Source: Luteimicrobium sp042670205 (GTDB lineage: Bacteria > Actinomycetota > Actinomycetes > Actinomycetales > Cellulomonadaceae). From it: 64,000 bases of DNA. The notes below the pieces were generated by a model that was given only the letters and a program-made list of their open reading frames with translations, did no database searches and was not told the DNA's origin. The position numbers and the translations under genes are program-made. This document shows positions 42,377-49,983 of this stretch, piece after piece (position 1 is the stretch's first letter; each line of letters begins with the position of its first letter). Location of the stretch: assembly GCF_042670205.1 (NCBI RefSeq), contig NZ_JBHUWD010000019.1, forward strand, positions 17,774 through 81,773, read 5' to 3'.

Positions 42377-42718
42377 ATGATCGGACGAGCCAGGATCGGA
42401 CGCGGGGGCCTCATCGGGACCGCCGCACGCACCGCCGTCGTCGCCGGGACGGCCACGGCCACGACGGGCGCGATGGCCCGACACCAGCAGCGCAAGATGT
42501 ACGAGCAGCAGGCGGAGTACGCCGCGCAGCAGACCGCCCCGCAGCCGGTCTACGCGGAGCCCGTCCCGGCCGCGCCGGCGCCTGCCCAGGTCGAGGCGGC
42601 TCCCGCCGGAGGGGGCGAGGACCTCTACGCCCAGCTCCAGCAGCTCGGGCAGCTCCACGCGCAGGGCGTCCTGAGCGACGAGGAGTTCGCCCAGGCCAAG
42701 GCGAAGATCCTCGGCTGA
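42377..42718 (+). CDS. SHOCT-domain protein
   Basis: 113 residues. The N-terminus (GRGGLIGTAARTAVVAGTATATTGAMARHQQRK) is glycine/alanine-rich and weakly hydrophobic, with a low-complexity proline/alanine middle. The C-terminal 30 residues are a SHOCT domain (DLYAQLQQLGQLHAQGVLSD, then EEFAQAKAKIL). SHOCT domains mediate oligomerisation. Short spacing from DUF6325 (29 bp, GAAGGAG) and to DUF1269 (11 bp, GAGG) marks one operon. Confidence 0.85.
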   Translation: MIGRARIGRGGLIGTAARTAVVAGTATATTGAMARHQQRKMYEQQAEYAAQQTAPQPVYAEPVPAAPAPAQVEAAPAGGGEDLYAQLQQLGQLHAQGVLSDEEFAQAKAKILG

Positions 42719-42729
42719 GGGAGGCCACG

Positions 42730-43212
42730 ATGACGACGTTCACCGTCTGGAAGTACGACGACGCGGCCCGCGCCGACGAGGCAGAGAACATCCTGCGTCA
42801 GGCCGCCCGCGAGGGCCTGGTCGAGATCCACGACACGGCCGTGGTGTCGTGGCCGCAGGGCGACGCCCGCCCGACGACGCACCACGGCCACGAGGACACC
42901 AAGAAGGGCACGGGCTGGGGCGCGCTCTGGGGCTTCGTGTTCGGCCTGCTGTTCTTCATGCCCCTGATCGGGGCCGCGGCGGGCGCGGCCATCGGTGCGG
43001 CCGCCAAGTCGCTCAACGGCCTGGGGATCAAGGAGTCGGACCTCGACACGCTCCGCGCGCAGATCACGCAGGGCACGTCCGCGTTGTTCGCGGTCACCGA
43101 GGGCGCGGACCTCGACCGGCTCGGCGAGCGCGTCCACGGGCTCGGCGGGACCCTGATCCTCACCAACCTCACCGACGCGGAGAAGAGCAACCTGCTCGAG
43201 GTCGTGGACTGA
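42730..43212 (+). CDS. DUF1269-family glycine-zipper membrane protein
   Basis: 160 residues. A ferredoxin-like N-terminal part (FTVWKYDDAARADEAENILR) precedes a single long hydrophobic glycine-zipper hairpin (GWGALWGFVFGLLFFMPLIG, then AAAGAAIGAAAKSLNGLG) and a C-terminal soluble part (GTSALFAVTEGADLDRLGER, then GTLILTNLTDAEKSNLLEVV). This is the DUF1269 family, function unknown. The glycine zipper suggests membrane insertion or pore formation. It is last in the box-F operon and followed by an exceptionally long hairpin. Confidence 0.82.
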   Translation: MTTFTVWKYDDAARADEAENILRQAAREGLVEIHDTAVVSWPQGDARPTTHHGHEDTKKGTGWGALWGFVFGLLFFMPLIGAAAGAAIGAAAKSLNGLGIKESDLDTLRAQITQGTSALFAVTEGADLDRLGERVHGLGGTLILTNLTDAEKSNLLEVVD

Positions 43213-43233
43213 CCTCACCCGCCCTCCGGCGAA

Positions 43234-43292
43234 GTACCGACAAACGGCCGAGATACCGATGCAGGGTCGGTATCTCGGCCGTTTGCCGGTAC
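43234..43292. terminator. Long hairpin (26-bp arms) between DUF1269 and SDR genes
   Basis: Arms at 43234-43259 and 43267-43292 pair with one mismatch around a 7-nt loop; core CAAACGGCCGAGATACCGA. It sits between convergent genes and can terminate both, but is much longer than a normal terminator and resembles an intergenic palindromic repeat. Confidence 0.7.
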
Positions 43293-43312
43293 GTCGGCGG
43301 AAAGGGCGGTGC

Positions 43313-44041
43313 TCAGGCCGCGCCGCCGTTCGCGAAGATCGTCTGGCCGTTGATCCAGCGCGCCGGGCCGACGAGCGCCGCGACCACCTCGGCCACGTCG
43401 TCGGGCGTGCCGAGGCGTCCGGCGGGGTTGAGGCCCGCGATCCGGTCGATGAGCTCCTGCGGCTTGCCCTCGCGGAAGAGCGGGGTGTCGGTGGGCCCGG
43501 GGGCGACGGCGTTCACGGTGACGTCGCGGCCGGCGAGCTCGCGGGCGAGGATCAGCGGCAGCGCCTCGACCGCGCCCTTCGACATCGCGTAGGCGCCGTA
43601 GGCCGGGGTCTGCAGCCGGGTGATCGACGTCGAGAAGAGCACGATGCTCCCGCCGGCGCGGACGCGGCGCGCGCCCTCCCGCGCGACGAGGAAGGTCCCG
43701 CGCAGGTTCGCTCGCATCACACGGTCGAACGTCTCGAGGTCGGTCTCGGCGAGCGGGGAGAGCGGCATGATCCCGGCCGTGTGGACGACCGCGTCGACTC
43801 CCCCGAGCTCCGTCTCGACGGTGCCGAACAGGGCGAGCGCCGATTCCTCGTCCCCGAGATCGGCGCGGACGGTGACGGCCTTGCGGCCCCGTTCCCGGAC
43901 CTCGGCCGCGACCTCCTCGGCACGGTCGGCGTTGCCGAGGTAGTGCACGGCCACGTCGAAGCCGTCGGCGGCGAGCCGCCCGGCGACCGCCCGCCCGATG
44001 CCGCCGGACCCACCCGTCACGAGTGCCACGCGGTGCGTCAT
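43313..44041 (-). CDS. SDR-family NAD(P)-dependent oxidoreductase
   Basis: 242 residues, a classical short-chain dehydrogenase: cofactor motif VTGGSGGIGRA near residue 10, NNAG-equivalent VVHTAGIMPL, catalytic YAMSK with the preceding serine in LFSTSITRLQTPAYGAYAMS, and PGPTDTPLF. The ADLGDEES region suggests the usual adenosine binding; substrate unknown. Start MTHRVAL at 44041 is set by GGAGGAGA 5 nt upstream. Divergent from a TetR gene 75 bp away, which is the probable regulator, a very common pairing. Confidence 0.88.
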   Translation of the reverse strand: MTHRVALVTGGSGGIGRAVAGRLAADGFDVAVHYLGNADRAEEVAAEVRERGRKAVTVRADLGDEESALALFGTVETELGGVDAVVHTAGIMPLSPLAETDLETFDRVMRANLRGTFLVAREGARRVRAGGSIVLFSTSITRLQTPAYGAYAMSKGAVEALPLILARELAGRDVTVNAVAPGPTDTPLFREGKPQELIDRIAGLNPAGRLGTPDDVAEVVAALVGPARWINGQTIFANGGAA

Positions 44042-44115
44042 GGTGTCTCCTCCGTCACTCCGGCTCGACCTCGATGTGGACGAGTCGTTCAGATGGAGAC
44101 GACGGTACTGCAATA

Positions 44116-44751
44116 ATGGACGACGTGTCCACTTCTGTAGAGAACGAGCCGGCCCCCCGACGGCGCCGCGGCCGACGCCCCGCCGGCGAGGTGCGCGCCG
44201 AGGTCCTCGCCGCGGCCGCCGCCCTGCTGTTCGACGACGGCATGGCCGCCGTGACCTTCGAGCGCGTCTCCGCGGCGTCGGGCGCGAGCAAGACCACGCT
44301 CTACAAGTGGTGGCCGAGCCCCGGGGCGCTCGCCGCCGAGGCGTACTTCGACCGCGTCGAGCAGGCGCTCGAGTTCCCGGACACGGGCGACGTCGAGACC
44401 GACCTCCGCAGCCAGCTCCTCGCGTTCACCGACCTCATGACGCACGACCGCGCCGGCCAGGTCGTGCGGGAGCTCATCGGGGCCGCGCAGGGCGACCTCG
44501 CGCTCCGGACGGCGTTCGCCGCGTCGTACGGCAGGCCACGCCGCGACGCGGCCATCCGCGTCCTCGCCCGGGCCCGCGACCGCGGACAGCTCCGCGAGGA
44601 CGCGCCGCTCGACGTCGTCGTCGACCAGCTCTGGGGCGCCTGCTACCACCGGCTCCTCGTGCTCGACGAACCCCTGTCCCCCGAGCTCGTCGACCGGCTC
44701 GTGCACAACGCGCTGCACGGCGCCGCCCCCGCGGGCGGCGCCGCCCGCTGA
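44116..44751 (+). CDS. TetR-family regulator next to the SDR gene
   Basis: 211 residues. The N-terminal helix-turn-helix (TFERVSAASGASKTTLYKWW) follows an arginine-rich arm (PRRRRGRRPAGEVRAEVLAA). The C-terminal ligand domain resembles TetR_C_11/16 proteins (DLRSQLLAFTDLMTHDRAGQ, then LRTAFAASYGRPRRDAAIRV). ATG at 44116 lies in an unusually AT-rich promoter patch (TACTGCAATAATGG) with no ribosome-binding site, so translation may be leaderless or near it. It probably represses itself and the divergent SDR. The gene ends 17 bp before another, convergent TetR gene. Confidence 0.82.
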   Translation: MDDVSTSVENEPAPRRRRGRRPAGEVRAEVLAAAAALLFDDGMAAVTFERVSAASGASKTTLYKWWPSPGALAAEAYFDRVEQALEFPDTGDVETDLRSQLLAFTDLMTHDRAGQVVRELIGAAQGDLALRTAFAASYGRPRRDAAIRVLARARDRGQLREDAPLDVVVDQLWGACYHRLLVLDEPLSPELVDRLVHNALHGAAPAGGAAR

Positions 44752-44768
44752 CGAACCGGGACGCGGAC

Positions 44769-45365
44769 CTACGCGGCGGGGGTGAGCGCGCCCAGCATCG
44801 CGAGGACGGCGCGCGTCGTCGAGCGGGCCAGGTCGTCGTCGACCGGACCGGAGCCCGGCAGCACCGAGCGCGCGAGGATCGGGCCGACGAGCATGTCGCA
44901 GATGAACGGGACGTCGTCGTACCCGGGGATCTCGCCCCGCGCGACGGCGGCGTCGAGCAGGAGCGCGACGCGCGCCCGCCGGGGCTGGATGAACTGGCTG
45001 CCGTAGGTCTCCGAGAGCACCGGGTCGGCCCGGACCGACTCGAGCAGCCCCGGGAGGTTCTTGGCCATGAGCGGGTCCGCGAACATCGCGACCTCGGCGA
45101 GCTGGAGCGCGAGAAGATCGCCCTCGAGCGAACCGGTCTCGAGGGGCGGCTCCGCGCCGAAGTGCTGGCGGATGACGTGGAACGCCAGGTGCGCCAGGTT
45201 GGGGTACCGCCGGTAGAAGGCGGGCCTCGTGGAGCCGATCTCGGCGCAGAGAGACTCCACCGTGAGGCTCGAGTAGCCGTCGGTCACCATCGCCCGTTCG
45301 GCCGCGCGCACGAGCGCTTCGCTGATGGCCGGATCCTGCGGCCGGCCCACTTGCCGAGAAGACAT
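44769..45365 (-). CDS. TetR-family regulator divergent from the AvrD-like gene
   Basis: 198 residues. HTH: LTVESLCAEIGSTRPAFYRRYPNLAHLAFHV. The C-terminal half (LEGDLLALQLAEVAMFADPL, then RRARVALLLDAAVARGEIPG, DMLVGPILARSVLPG) fits the TetR_C_16-like type. ATG at 45365 is set by TACGGT plus 6 nt (leaderless), rather than an ATG 30 nt upstream. It shares a 106-bp divergent promoter region with the AvrD-like operon and is thus a candidate regulator of it. Confidence 0.82.
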   Translation of the reverse strand: MSSRQVGRPQDPAISEALVRAAERAMVTDGYSSLTVESLCAEIGSTRPAFYRRYPNLAHLAFHVIRQHFGAEPPLETGSLEGDLLALQLAEVAMFADPLMAKNLPGLLESVRADPVLSETYGSQFIQPRRARVALLLDAAVARGEIPGYDDVPFICDMLVGPILARSVLPGSGPVDDDLARSTTRAVLAMLGALTPAA

Positions 45366-45371
45366 GGGTCG

Positions 45372-45377
45372 ACCGTA
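45372..45377 (-). promoter_or_regulatory. Leaderless -10 of the TetR gene at 44769-45365
   Basis: TACGGT on the minus strand, 6 nt before the ATG at 45365. Confidence 0.5.
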
Positions 45378-45434
45378 CCAATCGGACCCGTTCACGCGTC
45401 AGTCCCCACGCCTGGAAGGTCTGTCCGGCACGGT

Positions 45435-45440
45435 TAGCAT
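45435..45440 (+). promoter_or_regulatory. -10 hexamer of the AvrD-like operon
   Basis: TAGCAT, with predicted start near 45447 and ribosome-binding site GAGAGGA at 45458-45464, 7 nt before the ATG at 45472. Confidence 0.5.
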
Positions 45441-45471
45441 GACGGTGCAGGGCCCGTGAGAGGACGTGCTG

Positions 45472-46428
45472 ATGCCCGACGGTTTGCCGGCAGGTGCTCT
45501 GACCAGCCTGGAGGACCTCCTCGGCCCGAGCGAGGGACGCTACTTCGCCGCCGGCTACCGCGGCGTCGTGCACTCCCTCGCGCCGGCCGCCGGCGACGCG
45601 GACCCGGACGCCGCCGCCCTGACGACGACCGCCACCGTCAGCTACCCCCGCGACTGGTCGACGGACGGCGCCGGCCGTCCTCGCACGCCGCACCTCAGCT
45701 CCGTGGACGCGGTCGTCCTCGCGACCCTCGCGTTCGAGCGCGCGGCCGGCGCGGGCGCGACCCACCGCTGGATCCGGGACGTCGAGCTCCATGCCGGGAC
45801 CGAACCCTGGTGGGACCTCGAGAACGTGCCGGTGTCCGTCGGCGTGGAGACGACCGCGGACGGCACGCGGCTGCGCGGGAAGGTCGGCAACATCCGCACC
45901 GTCGTGCAGCTCTGCGACTCCCCGCGCCCGGACGACCACGCCCCGCCCGTCGAACCGCCGCCGGACGCCGCGCCGTCCGTGTACGGCGACGCGTTCCGGC
46001 GGACGACCGCAACGACGGGCGTGCACCCGGTCGACCGGGTGACGCAGAGCGTCCGGGCCGAGCACCGTTTCGCCGTCGACGACGACCCGCCGGCCCCGGC
46101 GTCGGCGTCGGGCGTCGAGGCCGCGTACCACCCCGCGCTGACCGTCCTCGACTACCTCGTGACCATGGGCCAGCTCACGCAGGTCCTCGTCTACGAGCTC
46201 GCCGGCACGGGCCGGGCCGCCGTCGGGAACCTGTGGATGCGGAGCCTGCGGATCCTCGGCGTCCCGCGTCCGGAGCCCCTCCCCGCGGCCCTCACGACGA
46301 CGACCACGCTCGTCCGTGACCGCCTCCTGACCCGCGCGGGCGCCGCCGTGCACGACGTGCTCGTCGAGTCGAAGACCTCGAACGGCGTCCGGGCCGAGGG
46401 CAAGCTCGCCTGGGGAGGCGCGGCATGA
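45472..46428 (+). CDS. AvrD-family protein
   Basis: 318 residues, the family length. LTSLEDLLGPSEGRYFAAGY and ATVSYPRDWSTDG...PHLSSVDAVVLATLAFE near residues 50-95 match the AvrD family from memory. In Pseudomonas syringae AvrD directs synthesis of syringolides, C-glycosyl lipids with a butanolide ring; AvrD and the A-factor synthase AfsA share hotdog-type folds. Later, HPALTVLDYLVTMGQLTQVLVYELAG resembles the hotdog helix region. ATG at 45472 was chosen over GTG at 45466 for spacing to GAGAGGA. Its stop overlaps the next ATG. An acyl-lipid signal role is inference. Confidence 0.7.
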   Translation: MPDGLPAGALTSLEDLLGPSEGRYFAAGYRGVVHSLAPAAGDADPDAAALTTTATVSYPRDWSTDGAGRPRTPHLSSVDAVVLATLAFERAAGAGATHRWIRDVELHAGTEPWWDLENVPVSVGVETTADGTRLRGKVGNIRTVVQLCDSPRPDDHAPPVEPPPDAAPSVYGDAFRRTTATTGVHPVDRVTQSVRAEHRFAVDDDPPAPASASGVEAAYHPALTVLDYLVTMGQLTQVLVYELAGTGRAAVGNLWMRSLRILGVPRPEPLPAALTTTTTLVRDRLLTRAGAAVHDVLVESKTSNGVRAEGKLAWGGAA

Positions 46429-47015
46429 GCGACGACGCCGCGGCCGCGGTCGTGCGGGCCGCGGCGACCGTCTTCGCTGCTCGCCCGTACGCCGAGGTCC
46501 GCCTCGAGGACGTGGCCGAGGCTGCCGGGCTGACCGTCGCGGACGTCGTCGCGCGGGTCGGCGACCTCCACGCGGTCGGTGCGGCCGTCCTCACCGCCGA
46601 GGGCGGGAGCATGCGCGCCGCGATGGCGGCCGCTCGCGAGGGGTCCGACGACCCGCTCGAGGTCCTGGCGACGTCGTTCCGGCTCGTCGGGGAGAACCTG
46701 GCGCGCCGCGTGGAGGTCCGGGCGGGGGTGCGGCTCGCGGCCGAGTCCCACCACCACTTCCCCGAGCGCCACATCGACCCCTACCGGACGTGGCGGACGT
46801 TCGTCCTCGCGCAACTGACGGAGGCGGCGGCGCAGGGGCGCCTGCGACCCGGCGTCGACGTCGAGGCGATCGCGTGGCTGCTCGTGTCCGCGGGGATGGG
46901 GACCAAGGGGCTGCTCGAGTTCCGCGACGCGTGGGAGGAGGCGCCGGGGCGGCTGGGGGGCGTCGCTGCGACCGTGCTGGCGCTCGTCGCCGAGCCCGAG
47001 CCAGCCACGGAGTGA
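46425..47015 (+). CDS. TetR-family protein, gamma-butyrolactone-receptor-like
   Basis: 196 residues. The C-terminal half reads VEVRAGVRLAAES, then HIDPYRTWRTFVLAQLTEAAAQGRLRPGVDVEAIAWLLVSA, which closely resembles ArpA/ScbR-type autoregulator receptors. The N-terminal HTH (VRLEDVAEAAGLTVADVVAR) keeps TetR spacing but lacks the usual T/S-K-x-T/A-L-Y recognition motif, so DNA binding may be changed, as in pseudo-receptors. ATG lies inside the AvrD stop overlap (ATGA), so the two are co-translated: a candidate signal-synthase/receptor pair. An AT-rich patch and a hairpin follow. Confidence 0.68.
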   Translation: MSDDAAAAVVRAAATVFAARPYAEVRLEDVAEAAGLTVADVVARVGDLHAVGAAVLTAEGGSMRAAMAAAREGSDDPLEVLATSFRLVGENLARRVEVRAGVRLAAESHHHFPERHIDPYRTWRTFVLAQLTEAAAQGRLRPGVDVEAIAWLLVSAGMGTKGLLEFRDAWEEAPGRLGGVAATVLALVAEPEPATE

Positions 47016-47086
47016 GGCCGTCACCGCAGGCCAGAGCGCCGAGCGGGTGAAGTTTTCGTCAACTTTCAGTCAGGCTTTGCATTACA

Positions 47087-47103
47087 TGTGATCTCAAATC
47101 ACA
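47087..47103. promoter_or_regulatory. Orphan operator-like dyad in an AT-rich patch
   Basis: TGTGAT-N5-ATCACA inside a 60-bp AT-rich island (47048-47106) that contrasts sharply with the 70+% GC surroundings. It resembles a Crp/GntR-type site but no gene starts next to it. Confidence 0.4.
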
Positions 47104-47124
47104 ATGGATTCGAGCGGGCTTGCC

Positions 47125-47153
47125 GGCCGAGCGACGCAGGGGGTCGCTCGGCC
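47125..47153. terminator. Bidirectional hairpin between TetR and MFS genes
   Basis: Perfect 11-bp stem GGCCGAGCGAC with a 7-nt loop, 35 bp from the MFS stop and 110 bp from the TetR stop. Confidence 0.6.
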
Positions 47154-47187
47154 TCAGCGTTTCCGCTCGCCCACGTCACCGCGGCCG

Positions 47188-48549
47188 TCACTCGGCCACG
47201 GTCTGCGCGACGGCCGCGGTCCCCGCGTCGTCGGGCGCCGCCGCGCCGCGCGACCGTTCGCGCAGCCCGAGCGCGCACACCGCACCGATCAGCAGCACCA
47301 ACGGCATGATCCACAGCGCGCCGCGGTAGTCGGACAGGTTCGGCGACCCGCTCGGCAGGAGTCGTCCCGGCACCGCCTCGAGCACGCCACCGACGATGAA
47401 GCAGAACCCGTTGACGATCGCCGACGCGCTGCCGATGAGGTTCGGCGGCACGGACTCGCCCGCGATCGTGAAGCCCAGCATGTGCGTCCCGGCCAGCAGG
47501 CCCACCGCGAACATGATGACGACGCTCACGCCCTGCGAGTTCGCGGGCCCGTAGATGAACAGCGCCACCGCGACGGCCTGCAGCACCATGCCGTAGACGG
47601 CCGGCCACTTGCGCGAGTGCCAGCGGTTCGAGATGACGTTCACGAGCGGCGCACCGAACGCGAGACCGAGCCACGCCAGCGCCGACAGGACCGCGGCGAG
47701 CCCCGCGGACGCGCCCCGTGCCTCCTGCACGCGCGGCCCCCACAGGACGCCGACCGCGAGCATCGTGCCGAACGACGCCCCCGCGAAGAGCGCCGACAGC
47801 ACGACCTGCCGGTTGGCGAAGCACTGCCCGAGGTCGTGGACGATCTCCGCGAACACGTTCCGCCCGGCGTGCTCGGCCTTCGCGGCGGCGACCTGCTCCG
47901 GCGTCGAGACCGGGTTCCGGACGATGAACACGAACGCGACGAGCAGCAGCACGCCGAACGCCCCGAACCCGGCGAGGAGCTGCTGCCAGCTCATGGCATG
48001 CAGCAGCGCGGAGATCGCGGGCTGCCCGACGGCCGAGCCGAGCGACGCGAACATCTGCACCATGCCGAACATCAGCCCGTACTTGGCCGCGGCGAACCAC
48101 GTGCCGCCTACGTACCCGGCACCGACGAAGCCGAACGACGACCCGATCGCCAGCACGATCTGCGCCGCGACGAGCGTGCCGAAGTTCGTCGTCGCCGAGT
48201 ACAGGAACGCGCCGGCCGTCACGAACGCGACGGCGATCGCCAGGAGCGGACGAGTGCCGTACCGGTCCAGGAGCGAGCCGGAGAAGAACTGGCAGATCGC
48301 GAACGCCCACGTGTAGATCGAGGCCGCGAGGCTGACCTGCCCGATCGACAGCGACGCGTCGTGCTGGATGTCCGGCGAGACGATGCCGTAGCCCGTCTGG
48401 ATCGCGAACAGCCAGACGACGAAGACCGTCGCGAGGACCCAGATGGTCCACGCCTCGGGCCCGCCGAGCCGGTCGTGCGGCCGGTCCTTGTCGGACTTCC
48501 CGAACATGGTGGTCGTGGCGTGCACGTACCCCGCGTGACCCGTGGACAT
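47188..48549 (-). CDS. MFS transporter coupled to guanine deaminase
   Basis: 453 residues with twelve membrane segments. MFS motif A-like SGSLLDRYGTRPLL lies after helix 2, and IQTGYGIVSPDIQHDASLS starts the first loop. The layout resembles OFA (oxalate/formate antiporter) family proteins rather than the usual NCS2 purine permeases. Its ATG overlaps the guanine deaminase stop by one base (TGATG), so the two are coupled, and a purine or purine-derivative substrate is the natural inference. Transcription probably comes from box G. A hairpin terminator follows. Confidence 0.8.
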   Translation of the reverse strand: MSTGHAGYVHATTTMFGKSDKDRPHDRLGGPEAWTIWVLATVFVVWLFAIQTGYGIVSPDIQHDASLSIGQVSLAASIYTWAFAICQFFSGSLLDRYGTRPLLAIAVAFVTAGAFLYSATTNFGTLVAAQIVLAIGSSFGFVGAGYVGGTWFAAAKYGLMFGMVQMFASLGSAVGQPAISALLHAMSWQQLLAGFGAFGVLLLVAFVFIVRNPVSTPEQVAAAKAEHAGRNVFAEIVHDLGQCFANRQVVLSALFAGASFGTMLAVGVLWGPRVQEARGASAGLAAVLSALAWLGLAFGAPLVNVISNRWHSRKWPAVYGMVLQAVAVALFIYGPANSQGVSVVIMFAVGLLAGTHMLGFTIAGESVPPNLIGSASAIVNGFCFIVGGVLEAVPGRLLPSGSPNLSDYRGALWIMPLVLLIGAVCALGLRERSRGAAAPDDAGTAAVAQTVAE

Positions 48550-49867
48550 CAGGACTCCTTCCGAGCGTGGACGAGGCGGCCGCCCGAGTAGGTGGCCGCG
48601 ACGGTGCGGTCGTCGGACATGATCGACAGGACGAACAGCAGCTCCTCGGTCGACTCCGCGCGCGACGAGCGGTACGACAGGAGCGGGGTGGCGGCCGGGT
48701 CGAGGACGACGAAGTCGGCCTCCTTGCCGACCTCGAGCGACCCGATCTTGTCGTCGAGGTCGAGCGCGCGGGCCCCGCCGAGCGTCGCCAGGTAGAACGA
48801 CTTGAGCGAGTTCATCGGGTAGCTGAGCAGCTCCGCGACCTTGTACGCCTCGTTCATCGTCGCGAGGAGCGAGAAGCTCGTGCCGGCGCCGATGTCGGTC
48901 CCGAGGCCCACGTGCACGGGGTGCTTCGCGTCCTTGGCGTCGTGCACGTGGAACAGGCCGCTGCCGAGGAACAGGTTCGAGGTCGGGCAGTGCGCGATCG
49001 CCGTCTGCGTCTCGCTCACCCGGCGCCGTTCCGACGCCGTCAGGTGGACGCCGTGCGCGAGCACCGACCGGCGGCCGAGCAGGCCGTAGTGGTCGTAGAC
49101 GTCGAGGTAGCCCTTGCGGTCCGGGAACAGCGAGCGCACCCACTGGATCTCGCCGAGGTTCTCCGACACGTGGGTGTGCATGAACGTCCCCGGGTGCTCC
49201 TTCCAGAGCGCCCCGGCGGCCTCGAGCTGCTCGGGCGTGCTCGTCGGGGCGAACCGCGGCGTGATCGCGTACAGCTGGCGGCCCGTGCCGTGCCACTTCT
49301 CGATCAGGGCCTTCGAGTCGTCGTAGCCCGTCTGCGCCGTGTCGAGGAGCGCGTCGGGGGCGTTGCGGTCCATGAGGACCTTGCCGCCGATCATCCGCGT
49401 GCCCCTGCGCTCCGACTCCTCGAAGAACGCGTCGACGGACTCGGGGTAGACGGCGCAGAAGGTGACGGCCGTCGTCGTGCCGTTGCGCAGCAGCTCGTCG
49501 AAGTAGACGCGCGCGACGTCCGCCGCGTGCCCGGCGTCCGAGAACCGCTGCTCCTCGATGAACGTGTAGTGGTTGAGCCAGTCGATGAGCTGCGAGCCGA
49601 ACGCCCCGATGATGCCGGTCTGCACGTAGTGGACGTGCGTGTCGATGAAGCCCGGGCAGATCACCGAGCCCGGCAGGTGCGCGATCTCGACGCCCTCCGG
49701 GACGTGCGCCTGGTCTCGTCGTACGGGCCGAACGCGGTGATGACACCGTCCTCGCTCACGACGAGCGCGTCCGCGATGTCGACGAGCGCGTCGTCGGAGT
49801 GGAAGGGGTCGTCCTTGAAGGACACGGCGTGGCCGCGGACCGCGGTCACGTTTCCTGCGGCTGACAT
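48549..49867 (-). CDS. guaD: Guanine deaminase with an apparent frameshift
   Basis: About 438 residues if one base is restored. Amidohydrolase fold: metal motif PGFIDTHVHYVQTGIIGAFG, zinc/active-site THVSEN, HCPTSNLFLGSG and late aspartate GLGTDIGAGTSFS. It deaminates guanine to xanthine. N-terminal residues (MSAAGNVTAVRGHAVSFKDD ... VITAFGPYDETR) lie in another frame from 49867. The frames meet at 49709-49714, where one missing base would restore GPYDET-x-AHVPEGVEIAHLPG. A true mutation or a sequencing error in a GGT/CC run are equally possible. Stop overlaps the start of the MFS gene. Box G lies 94 nt upstream. Confidence 0.82.
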
Positions 49868-49934
49868 CTGACCTCCTCGGCGCCCACCGGTGCGGCCGGT
49901 GGCCCCTCGAACAGCGAGCGGTGCGGACACGTCC

Positions 49935-49983
49935 AGGGTCGTCGCTGGTCGCAGGCGTGCGCCTCATCTGCGACGGATGATCT
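49935..49983 (-). promoter_or_regulatory. MalT-like box G and -10 for guanine deaminase
   Basis: Minus strand AGATCATCC-N5-AGATGAGGC (49983-49961) and hexamer GACCCT at 49940-49935, 21 nt past the box. The divergent MFS gene has no such hexamer at this spacing. Confidence 0.5.
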
